Below are positions 9,296-15,858 of a DNA stretch of 64,000 nucleotides, in pieces. The notes under the pieces were generated by a model. It saw only the letters and a list, made by a program, of their open reading frames with translations. It had not been told where the DNA came from and did not search any database. This DNA is from Bog-756 sp963696495 (lineage in GTDB: Bacteria; Actinomycetota; Acidimicrobiia; Acidimicrobiales; RAAP-2): assembly GCA_963696495.1 (NCBI GenBank), contig CAVOKJ010000001.1:62001-126000 (forward strand). The letters are read 5' to 3'. The position numbers were made by a program, and so were the translations under genes. Each line of letters begins with the position of its first letter. Positions within the stretch are counted from its first letter, which is position 1.

Positions 9296-10090
9296 CTACG
9301 GCACGGTGTCCCGGACCACCGGCCCCGCCGGGGTGCCGTCCGGGTCGATGCGGAAACCCACGCCGCGCACGGTGACGATGAAGCGGGGCTCCGCCGGGTC
9401 GGGCTCCAGCTTGGACCGGAGACGGTGCACGTGGGTGTCGAGGGTGCGGCTGTCGGACAGATAGCGGTCCGGCCACAGCAGGTCGATCAGCTCGTCGCGG
9501 GTCCGGACCCGCCGGCTCGGGGTCAACAGCACGGCCAGCAGGTCGAATTCGCGCCGCGACAGGTGGGTCATCACGCCGTCGACCGTGACCTCCCGGCGCA
9601 CGAAGTCGACGGAGACCGCGCCGAATCCGGCGTCGGGGCGGAGTTCCTCCTCCGGCTCGGCGCCGGCCGCCATGCCCCAGGTGACCGCCGGGACCGGGGG
9701 CGGCACCCGGGGGGCGATCCGTCGCAGGATGGCGTGCATGCGCGCCACCAGCTCCCGGAGGTGGAAGGGCTTGGTCACGTAGCCGGCAGCGCCGAGCTCC
9801 AGGCCGAGGACGACGTCGAGCTCGGTGTCGATGGCACTGACCATGACGATGGGGACCGGGGCGATGGCCCGCATGCGGCGACAGACCTCGATCCCGTGCA
9901 TGCCCGGGAGGAGGAGGTCGAGCAGGACGATGTCGGGCCGGTGGTCGCTGAACTGGCGGAGGGCGTCGATGCCGTCGGCCGCCGTGGCCACCTCGAAGCC
10001 CTCGTGGCTGAGGCCCGAGGTCAACGCCTCGCGGTAGGACTCCTCGTCCTCCACCACGAGCACGTGGATGCTGTCGTCAATGGTGTCCAT
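9296..10090 (-). CDS. PhoB/PhoP-type response regulator (first of two)
   Basis: OmpR/PhoB-family transcription factor, 264 aa. The receiver domain has the acidic pocket VVEDEE, phospho-acceptor Asp58 (VLLDLLLPG) and conserved Lys107 (VTKPFH). The winged-helix output domain (about 160-260) ends in SRTLDTHVHRLRSKLE and VRGVGFRI. The start MDTIDDS has GGAGG about 12 bases upstream and lies just below a PHO box. It converges on pstB and no sensor kinase is adjacent. Together with the shared promoter layout this makes it a good candidate for the regulator of the pst operon, with feedback on itself. Confidence 0.92.
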   Translation of the reverse strand: MDTIDDSIHVLVVEDEESYREALTSGLSHEGFEVATAADGIDALRQFSDHRPDIVLLDLLLPGMHGIEVCRRMRAIAPVPIVMVSAIDTELDVVLGLELGAAGYVTKPFHLRELVARMHAILRRIAPRVPPPVPAVTWGMAAGAEPEEELRPDAGFGAVSVDFVRREVTVDGVMTHLSRREFDLLAVLLTPSRRVRTRDELIDLLWPDRYLSDSRTLDTHVHRLRSKLEPDPAEPRFIVTVRGVGFRIDPDGTPAGPVVRDTVP

Positions 10091-10113
10091 GGGTGCGGAT
10101 GACCTCCGCTGGG

Positions 10114-10179
10114 ACTCTAGAAAGCCCAGGTGAACGGCAGAACATCCATCCGCGACCTGGCGATGATCGTTCGGTGAAC
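10114..10179 (-). promoter_or_regulatory. PHO box and -10 of response regulator 1
   Basis: On the minus strand GTTCACCGAAC (10179-10169) and GTTCACCTGGG (10135-10125) are 44 bases apart, four 11-base steps; the units between are weak. Five bases after the second unit lies TAGAGT (10119-10114). This matches the pstS promoter in unit, spacing and -10 type, and predicts autoregulation. Confidence 0.7.
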
Positions 10180-10210
10180 GTTGTGAGTCAGTGCTCAATC
10201 CGCTCAATCC

Positions 10211-10285
10211 GTAGGGGTCCGCCCGCACGCCCTTCTACAGCCGGGGGAGGGCGGTGGTGGAGGACGGCGTCGGGCAGACCCCTAC
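10211..10285. other. long inverted repeat over the end of response regulator 2
   Basis: Left arm 10211-10225 (GTAGGGGTCCGCCCG) pairs with right arm 10271-10285 (CGGGCAGACCCCTAC) at 14 of 15 positions. The 45-base loop can form an inner GC stem. The right arm contains the stop codon of the second response regulator. It may end that transcript or insulate the PHO box just beyond it. There is no T-run. Confidence 0.5.
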
Positions 10286-11028
10286 GGCTTGAACCGGTAG
10301 CCGATACCCCGCACGGTCAGGACGTGGGCCGGATCGCCGGGATCGGTCTCGATCTTCTTGCGGAGGCGCTTCACATGGGTGTCGAGGGTGCGGCTGTCGC
10401 CCTTGGTGCGGTCGCGCCAGATCTTCTCCATGCACTGCTTGCGGGTGACGACGTGCCCCGCTTCCGACACCAGCAGCGCCAGGAGGTCGAACTCCTTGCG
10501 CGAGAGCTCGACCTTCTTGCCGCGGACGGTGGTCTCCCGCAGGGAGACGTCGACGGTGACGGGGCCCATGGTGAACGTGCTGGTGGGGACGACCGCGGCC
10601 GTCCAGGGCGGGGCATGGCCCACACGCCGCAGGACCGCCCGGATCCTGGCGGTGAGCTCCCGTGGCCGCGGTGGCTTGGTGATGTGGTCGGCCGCCCCGG
10701 CCTCGAGCGCCAGCACGGCGTCGAGCTCGTCGTGCCGTGCCGTGATCATGATCACCGGGACCGGAGACAGTCCGGAGATCCGGCGGAAGACCGACAGCCC
10801 CTGCGAGTCCCCCAGCTGCATGTCCAACAGGACCAGTGAGGGATGGGTGGACAGGACCAAGGCGATCGCCTCCTCACCCCCGCCCGCAGCCACGACGTCG
10901 AATCCCTCGACGGACAGCGTGGCCGCCAACGACTCCCTCGAGTAGGCGTCGTCGTCGATGATCAGGATGGTGGGGTGCTCGAGGGGGGACAGCCCGCCAT
11001 CGGCGACCTCGCGGAGAGCAACGGTCAT
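10282..11028 (-). CDS. PhoB/PhoP-type response regulator (second of two)
   Basis: OmpR/PhoB-family regulator, 248 aa from this start. The receiver has acidic pocket IIDDDAYS, phospho-Asp69 (VLLDMQLG) and Lys118 (ITKPPRPREL). The winged-helix domain ends SRTLDTHVKRLRKKIE and VRGIGYRF. The start is uncertain: ATG at 11028 has no Shine-Dalgarno but overlaps the stop of an upstream 87-codon frame (ATGA), while a TTG at 11265 would add a Pro/Arg-rich 79-aa extension. The PHO-box promoter is about 270 bases upstream of the ATG. It lies in tandem with, and resembles, the first regulator. No kinase gene is near. Confidence 0.9.
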   Translation of the reverse strand: MTVALREVADGGLSPLEHPTILIIDDDAYSRESLAATLSVEGFDVVAAGGGEEAIALVLSTHPSLVLLDMQLGDSQGLSVFRRISGLSPVPVIMITARHDELDAVLALEAGAADHITKPPRPRELTARIRAVLRRVGHAPPWTAAVVPTSTFTMGPVTVDVSLRETTVRGKKVELSRKEFDLLALLVSEAGHVVTRKQCMEKIWRDRTKGDSRTLDTHVKRLRKKIETDPGDPAHVLTVRGIGYRFKP

Positions 11029-11288
11029 CGGTCGACCACGGCCGCCCCGAACAGGGCGCGGACGGCGGGGCGGTGGCTGCGCCGCCGCGCCCGGGCTGCC
11101 GCCCCTCGGCTGGGCCCTCCCACCGGCGGTGCCGGTGGGGGTTGCGTTGCGGCGAGAGGTGGGGCGGGCCAGGCCCCTGGGCGCCGCGCCGACGAGGGGC
11201 TCGGTGCCCGTCGCCAGCCCACCGGGCACCCGGACCGTGATGTCGGGTGCCCGGGGTGTGAGCAACCGGAGTCATGGCTCGCTTTCAT
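11025..11288 (-). CDS. possible leader ORF upstream of response regulator 2
   Basis: An 87-codon frame (MKASHDSGC...) starts 8 bases after the -10 box TAGGGT, the spacing seen at the leaderless genes of this window, and its TGA overlaps the regulator's ATG. The product is rich in Pro, Arg and Ala with no recognisable domain. Third positions are only about four-fifths G/C, lower than in confident neighbours, which argues against a conserved protein. It could act through translational coupling. An alternative is that the regulator itself starts at TTG 11265. Confidence 0.3.
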   Translation of the reverse strand: MKASHDSGCSHPGHPTSRSGCPVGWRRAPSPSSARRPGAWPAPPLAATQPPPAPPVGGPSRGAAARARRRSHRPAVRALFGAAVVDR

Positions 11289-11296
11289 CCCACTTC

Positions 11297-11351
11297 ACCC
11301 TACGAAGCCCAGGTGAACGAAATGCAATGCGCACGTCTCCAGAAGATGAAT
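11297..11351 (-). promoter_or_regulatory. PHO box and -10 of response regulator 2
   Basis: Minus-strand unit GTTCACCTGGG (11318-11308) is followed after five bases by TAGGGT (11302-11297). ATTCATCTTCT (11351-11341) lies 33 bases upstream, in 11-base register. The first 15 bases, GTTCACCTGGGCTTC versus GTTCACCTGGGCTTT, are nearly identical to the first regulator's promoter. The rest of 11029-11404 holds the possible leader ORF and the pgi promoter. Confidence 0.65.
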
Positions 11352-11357
11352 GGTGGG

Positions 11358-11363
11358 TAATCT
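11358..11363 (+). promoter_or_regulatory. -10 box of pgi
   Basis: TAATCT on the plus strand, about 42 bases before the pgi ATG, with GTGAGG as ribosome-binding site. It lies just beyond the PHO box of the divergent regulator, so PhoP-type binding could also touch pgi. Confidence 0.4.
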
Positions 11364-11404
11364 TCTCCGGCGGGCGAGCGCGACCACGACGAGAGTGAGG
11401 CGGC

Positions 11405-13072
11405 ATGGGTCCGAACGGACAGGGGACAGGGCCGCTGGTGGATCTCCCGGCGACCGACGAGTGGAGGGAGCTGGCCGACCAGTCGGCCGACCTGCAGCAC
11501 CGGCACCTCCGTGACCTCTTCGCCGAGGATCCCGATCGTGGCGCCTCGATGTCCGTTGCGGCCGGGGATCTCTATCTCGACTATTCGAAGCACCGGATCG
11601 GCCCCGGGACGCTCCCGGCGCTGATGGCGGTGGCGCGGCGGGCCGGTGTCGAGGAGCGACGTGACGCCATGTTCGAGGGGCGCCACATCAACACCACCGA
11701 GGACAGGGCCGTCCTCCACGTGGCGCTGCGCCTGCCGCGCCACGCCCACCTCGAAGTGGACGGGCAGGACGTCGTGGGAGAGGTGCACCAGGTGCTCGAC
11801 CGGATGGGAGGCGTGGCCACCGCCATCCGTACCGGCGAGTGGACCGGCGCCACCGGCCGACGCATCCGGGCCGTCGTCAACATCGGCATCGGCGGGTCCG
11901 ACCTCGGACCGGCCATGGCCTACGAGGCGCTCCGGGACTACGCCACCGGGGAGCTCGAGTGCCGGTTCGTGTCCAACATCGACCCGGTGGACCTCTACAA
12001 CAAGACGGTCGACCTCGACCCGGCCGAGACGCTGTTCGTCATCAGCTCGAAGACGTTCACCACGCTGGAGACGTTGACCAACGCATCAGCGGCACGACGG
12101 TGGCTGCTCGACGGCCTCGGGGCCGGGGACGACGCGGTGGCCAAGCACTTCGTCGCCGTCTCCACCAACGAGCCGGCGGTCAAGGAGTTCGGCATCGACC
12201 CGGCCAACATGTTCGGCTTCTGGGATTGGGTCGGAGGTCGCTACTCCTACGACTCGGCCATCGGCTTCTCCCTCATGGTCGCCATCGGACCGGCGGCGTT
12301 CGCCGACATGCTGGCCGGCTTCCACCTGATCGACGAGCACTTCCGCCACGAACCGCTCGAGACGAACATGCCGGCCATCCAGGGGATGCTCAACGTCTGG
12401 TACAACAACCTCTTCGGAGCCGAGACCCATGCCGTCCTCCCCTACAGCCAGCGCCTGGCCCGGTTCCCCGCCTATCTGCAGCAGCTGACCATGGAGTCCA
12501 ACGGCAAGTCGGTCCGGCTCGACGGGAGCCCGGTGTGGGGACAGACCGGTGAGATCTTCTGGGGGGAGCCGGGCACCAACGGCCAGCACGCCTTCTACCA
12601 ACTGATCCACCAGGGGACCAAGCTGATCCCCGCCGATTTCATCGGCTTCGCCCAGTCGACCCACGAGTCGGGCGAGCAACAGGACCTCCTGATGTCGAAC
12701 TGCATCGCCCAGTCCAAGGTCCTCGCCTTCGGGCGGACGGCCGAGGAGGTGGCGGCGGAGGGGACCGATCCGGCGCTGGTTCCCCACAAGGTGATGCGGG
12801 GAAACCACCCGAGCTCCACCATCATCGCCCCGAAGCTCACCCCCTCGGTCCTCGGCCAGCTGGTCGCCCTCTACGAGCACACCGTGTTCACCGAGGGAGC
12901 GGTGTGGGGCATCGACTCCTTCGACCAGTGGGGTGTGGAACTGGGCAAGGTGATGGCCAAGCAGCTGGCCCCCGCCCTCACCAGTCCGACGCCTCCGGAC
13001 CTGAGCGATCAGGACAGCTCCACGTCGACCCTGGTCCGCCGCTACCGGCGGCTGCGTGACCGTCCGGTCTGA
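11405..13072 (+). CDS. pgi: glucose-6-phosphate isomerase
   Basis: Interconverts glucose 6-phosphate and fructose 6-phosphate in glycolysis and gluconeogenesis, in the cytoplasm. At 555 aa it has the length of the classical long-form PGI. The sugar-phosphate loop GIGGSDLGPAM is near 161, ISSKTFTTLET follows, the signature segment NGKSVRLDGSPVWG is present, and the C-terminal lysine region FDQWGVELGK is intact. GTGAGG precedes the ATG. Monocistronic, facing a convergent desaturase gene. Confidence 0.97.
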   Translation: MGPNGQGTGPLVDLPATDEWRELADQSADLQHRHLRDLFAEDPDRGASMSVAAGDLYLDYSKHRIGPGTLPALMAVARRAGVEERRDAMFEGRHINTTEDRAVLHVALRLPRHAHLEVDGQDVVGEVHQVLDRMGGVATAIRTGEWTGATGRRIRAVVNIGIGGSDLGPAMAYEALRDYATGELECRFVSNIDPVDLYNKTVDLDPAETLFVISSKTFTTLETLTNASAARRWLLDGLGAGDDAVAKHFVAVSTNEPAVKEFGIDPANMFGFWDWVGGRYSYDSAIGFSLMVAIGPAAFADMLAGFHLIDEHFRHEPLETNMPAIQGMLNVWYNNLFGAETHAVLPYSQRLARFPAYLQQLTMESNGKSVRLDGSPVWGQTGEIFWGEPGTNGQHAFYQLIHQGTKLIPADFIGFAQSTHESGEQQDLLMSNCIAQSKVLAFGRTAEEVAAEGTDPALVPHKVMRGNHPSSTIIAPKLTPSVLGQLVALYEHTVFTEGAVWGIDSFDQWGVELGKVMAKQLAPALTSPTPPDLSDQDSSTSTLVRRYRRLRDRPV

Positions 13073-13073
13073 G

Positions 13074-13101
13074 GTCAGGCGGAACTGGTCAGGCGGAACT
13101 G
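13074..13101. repeat. 14-bp tandem duplication at the desaturase stop
   Basis: GTCAGGCGGAACTG occurs twice back to back (13074-13087, 13088-13101). The second copy holds the desaturase stop codon; the first fills the gap to pgi. It looks like a recent slippage duplication that added bases only outside the coding frames. Confidence 0.8.
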
Positions 13102-14036
13102 AGCGCCCTCCACAGGGACCGGTAGTTCGGGTAGGTGAGGCTGTCGGTGATGTAGCCGGCCCGCTCCAGCTCGGCGTGGAAGGCCGGCAGGTTGCGGAAC
13201 GGGATCCCCATGTCCACATGGTGGGCCAGGTGCCACCCGGTGTTGTAGGGGACGAACCAGAACCGGGCGAGCAGCGACTGGCGCACGTTGTGGGTGGTGA
13301 CCCGGCGGTCGGCACTCGCCTCGAGGCCCCCGTGCTCGGCGATCGCCCGCAGGCGGTTGATCACGCGCCACTGGGTCATCCACGGGAGCCACCACAGCAG
13401 CGGGTAGATCCACCACCGGCCGGTGGCCGCCCACATGACGGCCCACAGCACCACCTGCACGCCCAGGATGGACGCCGCCACCCGCCGGCTGGCCCCGTGC
13501 TTCAGTGCCCGGAACAGGGGGGTGAGGTTCTTCCAGCCCGAGATGCCGACCGCGTCACGGACCAGCCGCCGGGTGAGGGAGGCGCGGTCGCACCGGTAGC
13601 CACCGTAGAAGGCGATGTCCGGTTCGTTCGGGCCGAACTCCTGCTTGTGGTGGGCGAAGTGGCCCCGCCGGTAGATCGAGATCGGTGTCCACGTCGGGTA
13701 GGCGATGAGCCAGGTGCCCACCCAGTCGTTGATCCGCTTGTTGGTGAACAGGAGCTTGTGGGCGGACTCGTGCATGAGGATGGCGAACCGGGCGTACAGG
13801 GGGCCCATCAGGAGGAAGGCGGCCAGATAGGCGAGGGGGTTGCCGATCCGGACGGCGCCGCCGATCAGGAGGACGACCCAGAGCCACACCAGGGCCACGG
13901 ACACGGCGTTGCGCCGGTCGTCGATCCGTCGGAGGTCACGACGGAGCTCCGGACGGGCCATGCCGTTCTCCAGCAGCCGGTCGGTCGGGAGCACGTCCGG
14001 CCGGGAGGTGGGATCGGCCACCATGGTGGTCACCAT
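13089..14036 (-). CDS. membrane fatty acid desaturase family protein
   Basis: Integral-membrane di-iron desaturase or hydroxylase, 315 aa. The three histidine clusters are HESAH near 89, HFAHH near 125 and HLAHH near 271, separated by hydrophobic segments as in the family. Probable substrates are acyl lipids or related hydrocarbons; which bond is modified cannot be told. The start is supported by a TAATGT box six bases before the ATG, so the mRNA may be leaderless. Divergent to the PaaX-type regulator 51 bases away, which may control it. Confidence 0.88.
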   Translation of the reverse strand: MVTTMVADPTSRPDVLPTDRLLENGMARPELRRDLRRIDDRRNAVSVALVWLWVVLLIGGAVRIGNPLAYLAAFLLMGPLYARFAILMHESAHKLLFTNKRINDWVGTWLIAYPTWTPISIYRRGHFAHHKQEFGPNEPDIAFYGGYRCDRASLTRRLVRDAVGISGWKNLTPLFRALKHGASRRVAASILGVQVVLWAVMWAATGRWWIYPLLWWLPWMTQWRVINRLRAIAEHGGLEASADRRVTTHNVRQSLLARFWFVPYNTGWHLAHHVDMGIPFRNLPAFHAELERAGYITDSLTYPNYRSLWRALSSA

Positions 14037-14041
14037 GGCGC

Positions 14042-14048
14042 TACATTA
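14042..14048. promoter_or_regulatory. symmetric -10 box shared by divergent genes
   Basis: The seven bases TACATTA read TACATT on the plus strand (toward the PaaX gene) and TAATGT on the minus strand (toward the desaturase, six bases from its ATG). One element can therefore serve as -10 box in both directions. Confidence 0.5.
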
Positions 14049-14086
14049 CAGAAATCGGACAGATGATTCAAGAGGGTAAGGGCACG

Positions 14087-14887
14087 ATGACCGCCCGGTC
14101 GGTCCTGGCCAGCGCACTCCTGGGCGAAGAGCCGCCGGAGCTCCCGGTGGCCCACCTGGTGCATCTGGCCGGTCTGTTCGGCATCAACGAGAACCGGTCC
14201 CGGGTCGCCCTCAGCCGCATGGTCGCCCACGGCGAGGCGACCACCGACGGGGCCGGCCGCTATCGGCTGACCGGCCATCTCCTCGAACGCCAGGACCGCC
14301 AGACCCTGAGCCGGCGGGGGGTGACGGGTCCATGGGGGGGCGGGTGGTGCATCGCCGTGGTGACCGCCACCGGCGCTGCGGCCGAGGACAGGTCGGCGCG
14401 GAGGAAGCGGCTCGGCCGGGCCCGGCTCGCCGAGCAGCGCGAGGGCGTGTGGGTGCGTCCGGACAACATCCCCCTGGTCCCCGACCCGGCAGACGACGAC
14501 GGTGTGTCCCTGTTCCGTGGCACGCCCGACGGTGATCCGGCCGGCCTGGCCGGCCGGCTGTGGGATCTCGAGGGCTGGGCGGCGGCGGCCCGCCACCTCA
14601 TGGGCCTGCTCGAGGTGTCCCGCCCCGGCGCGCCGGCCGATCTCGCCGACGGGTTCGTGCTCTCGGCGTCGGTGCTCCGCCATCTCCAGGCCGACCCCCT
14701 CCTGCCCGAGGAGCTCCTACCGGCCGACTGGCCGGGACGTGCGCTCCGTCGTCGTTACGAGGTCTGGGACCGGGGCTACCGACAGGTGCTCCGGTCGTGG
14801 AGCCGCGGTGCCGGCGACCGATCGCGGCCAGAAAACCCGCGGCCGACGGGACGGATGAGCAGGGGGAGGGACGGGGACCGGTCGTAG
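14087..14887 (+). CDS. PaaX-family transcriptional regulator
   Basis: Probable repressor, 266 aa. The N-terminal winged-helix part (MTARSVLASALLG ... INENRSRVALSRMVAHGE, about 1-70) matches the PaaX opening, and the C-terminal part contains LLPEELLPADWPG, typical of PaaX proteins. Classical PaaX senses phenylacetyl-CoA; no phenylacetate genes are in the window, so the ligand is unknown. ATG at 14087 follows GAGGGTAAGGG; an upstream ATG at 14063 would add eight residues. The desaturase is divergent and a short-chain dehydrogenase follows after 52 bases, so both are candidate targets. Confidence 0.8.
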   Translation: MTARSVLASALLGEEPPELPVAHLVHLAGLFGINENRSRVALSRMVAHGEATTDGAGRYRLTGHLLERQDRQTLSRRGVTGPWGGGWCIAVVTATGAAAEDRSARRKRLGRARLAEQREGVWVRPDNIPLVPDPADDDGVSLFRGTPDGDPAGLAGRLWDLEGWAAAARHLMGLLEVSRPGAPADLADGFVLSASVLRHLQADPLLPEELLPADWPGRALRRRYEVWDRGYRQVLRSWSRGAGDRSRPENPRPTGRMSRGRDGDRS

Positions 14888-14939
14888 GATCGCCGGGCCG
14901 GAGCTGCAGGTGCCGGCCACCGACGAGCCTGGAGGGACC

Positions 14940-15812
14940 ATGACCCAACCGACCGAACGGACCGAGGCGGGCAGCGGTGCCCCGTTCGTCGGCCGCGTGG
15001 CGCTCATCACCGGTGCCGCCCGCGGCCAGGGGAGGAGCCACGCAAAGGAGCTGGCCCGCCTGGGCGCCGACGTGGCCGTCACCGACCTGTGCCGTGACCT
15101 CGACAGCGTCGGCTACCCGTTGTCGAGGCCCGACGACCTGGCGGAGACCGTGCGCCTGGTCGAGGAGCAGGGCCGCCGGTGCCTGTCGGCGGTGGCCGAT
15201 GTGCGCGACCTCGAGGCCATGGTCGAGTTGGCGGACGGCGTGCGATCGGAGCTCGGCTCGCTGGACATCCTCGTCGCCAACGCGGGGATCTCCACGCTCG
15301 GGTCGATCTGCACCATGGACGCCGCCCAGTGGAGCGAGACCATCGACACCAACCTGACCGGCGTGTTCAATGCCATGCGCGCCTGCGCCCCCCACATGCG
15401 CCGGCAGCGCTGGGGTCGCATCATCGGCATCTCCTCGATGATGGGACGGTCTTCGAACCCGGGTATCCCCGCCTACGTGGCGTCGAAGTGGGGGGTGATC
15501 GGCCTGTGCAAGTCGGTCGCCTACGAGCTGGCCGGCTTCGGGGTGACGGTGAACGCCATCGCTCCGGGGAACGTCTCCACCCCGATGATCCACAACGACG
15601 TGCTCTACGGGCTGATGCGGCCCGATCTCGACCATCCCACCCGTGAGGACGTCGCACCGGGCATGGCCGCCCTGCACGTGCAGCCGGTGCCGTGGATCGA
15701 GCCGGAGGACATCACGGCCGCCGTGGTGTACCTGGCGTCCGAGGCGGCGCGCTACGTGACGGGGTCGGTCATCGACGTCGACGCCGGCGCCTCGGCCAGG
15801 TTCACCGGCTGA
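14940..15812 (+). CDS. mycofactocin-type short-chain dehydrogenase
   Basis: NAD-dependent SDR oxidoreductase, 290 aa. The cofactor loop is GAARGQGRSHA near 25-35, NAG near 120, catalytic serine in GISSMMG near 165 and the YVASK pair near 179-183. The insertion DLCRDLDSVGYPLS...DLAETVRLVEEQGRR after the second strand is the mark of mycofactocin-dependent SDRs, where the nicotinamide stays bound and mycofactocin takes the electrons. ATG at 14940 follows GGAGGG. A TAGGAT box (14885-14890) overlaps the previous stop, so it may have its own promoter. Substrate is probably an alcohol or hydroxy-lipid, not identifiable here. Confidence 0.9.
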   Translation: MTQPTERTEAGSGAPFVGRVALITGAARGQGRSHAKELARLGADVAVTDLCRDLDSVGYPLSRPDDLAETVRLVEEQGRRCLSAVADVRDLEAMVELADGVRSELGSLDILVANAGISTLGSICTMDAAQWSETIDTNLTGVFNAMRACAPHMRRQRWGRIIGISSMMGRSSNPGIPAYVASKWGVIGLCKSVAYELAGFGVTVNAIAPGNVSTPMIHNDVLYGLMRPDLDHPTREDVAPGMAALHVQPVPWIEPEDITAAVVYLASEAARYVTGSVIDVDAGASARFTG

Positions 15813-15858
15813 CCGGCTGACCGGCTGACCGGCTGACCGGCTGACCGGCTGACCGGCT
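15811..15858. repeat. 8-bp tandem repeat (GACCGGCT x 6) between convergent genes
   Basis: GACCGGCT is repeated six times without error, preceded by a partial copy (CACCGGCT). It runs from the stop codon of the dehydrogenase to the stop codon of the sulfatase and is the whole intergenic space. Copy number is likely variable through slippage, but changes would not alter either protein. Confidence 0.92.
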
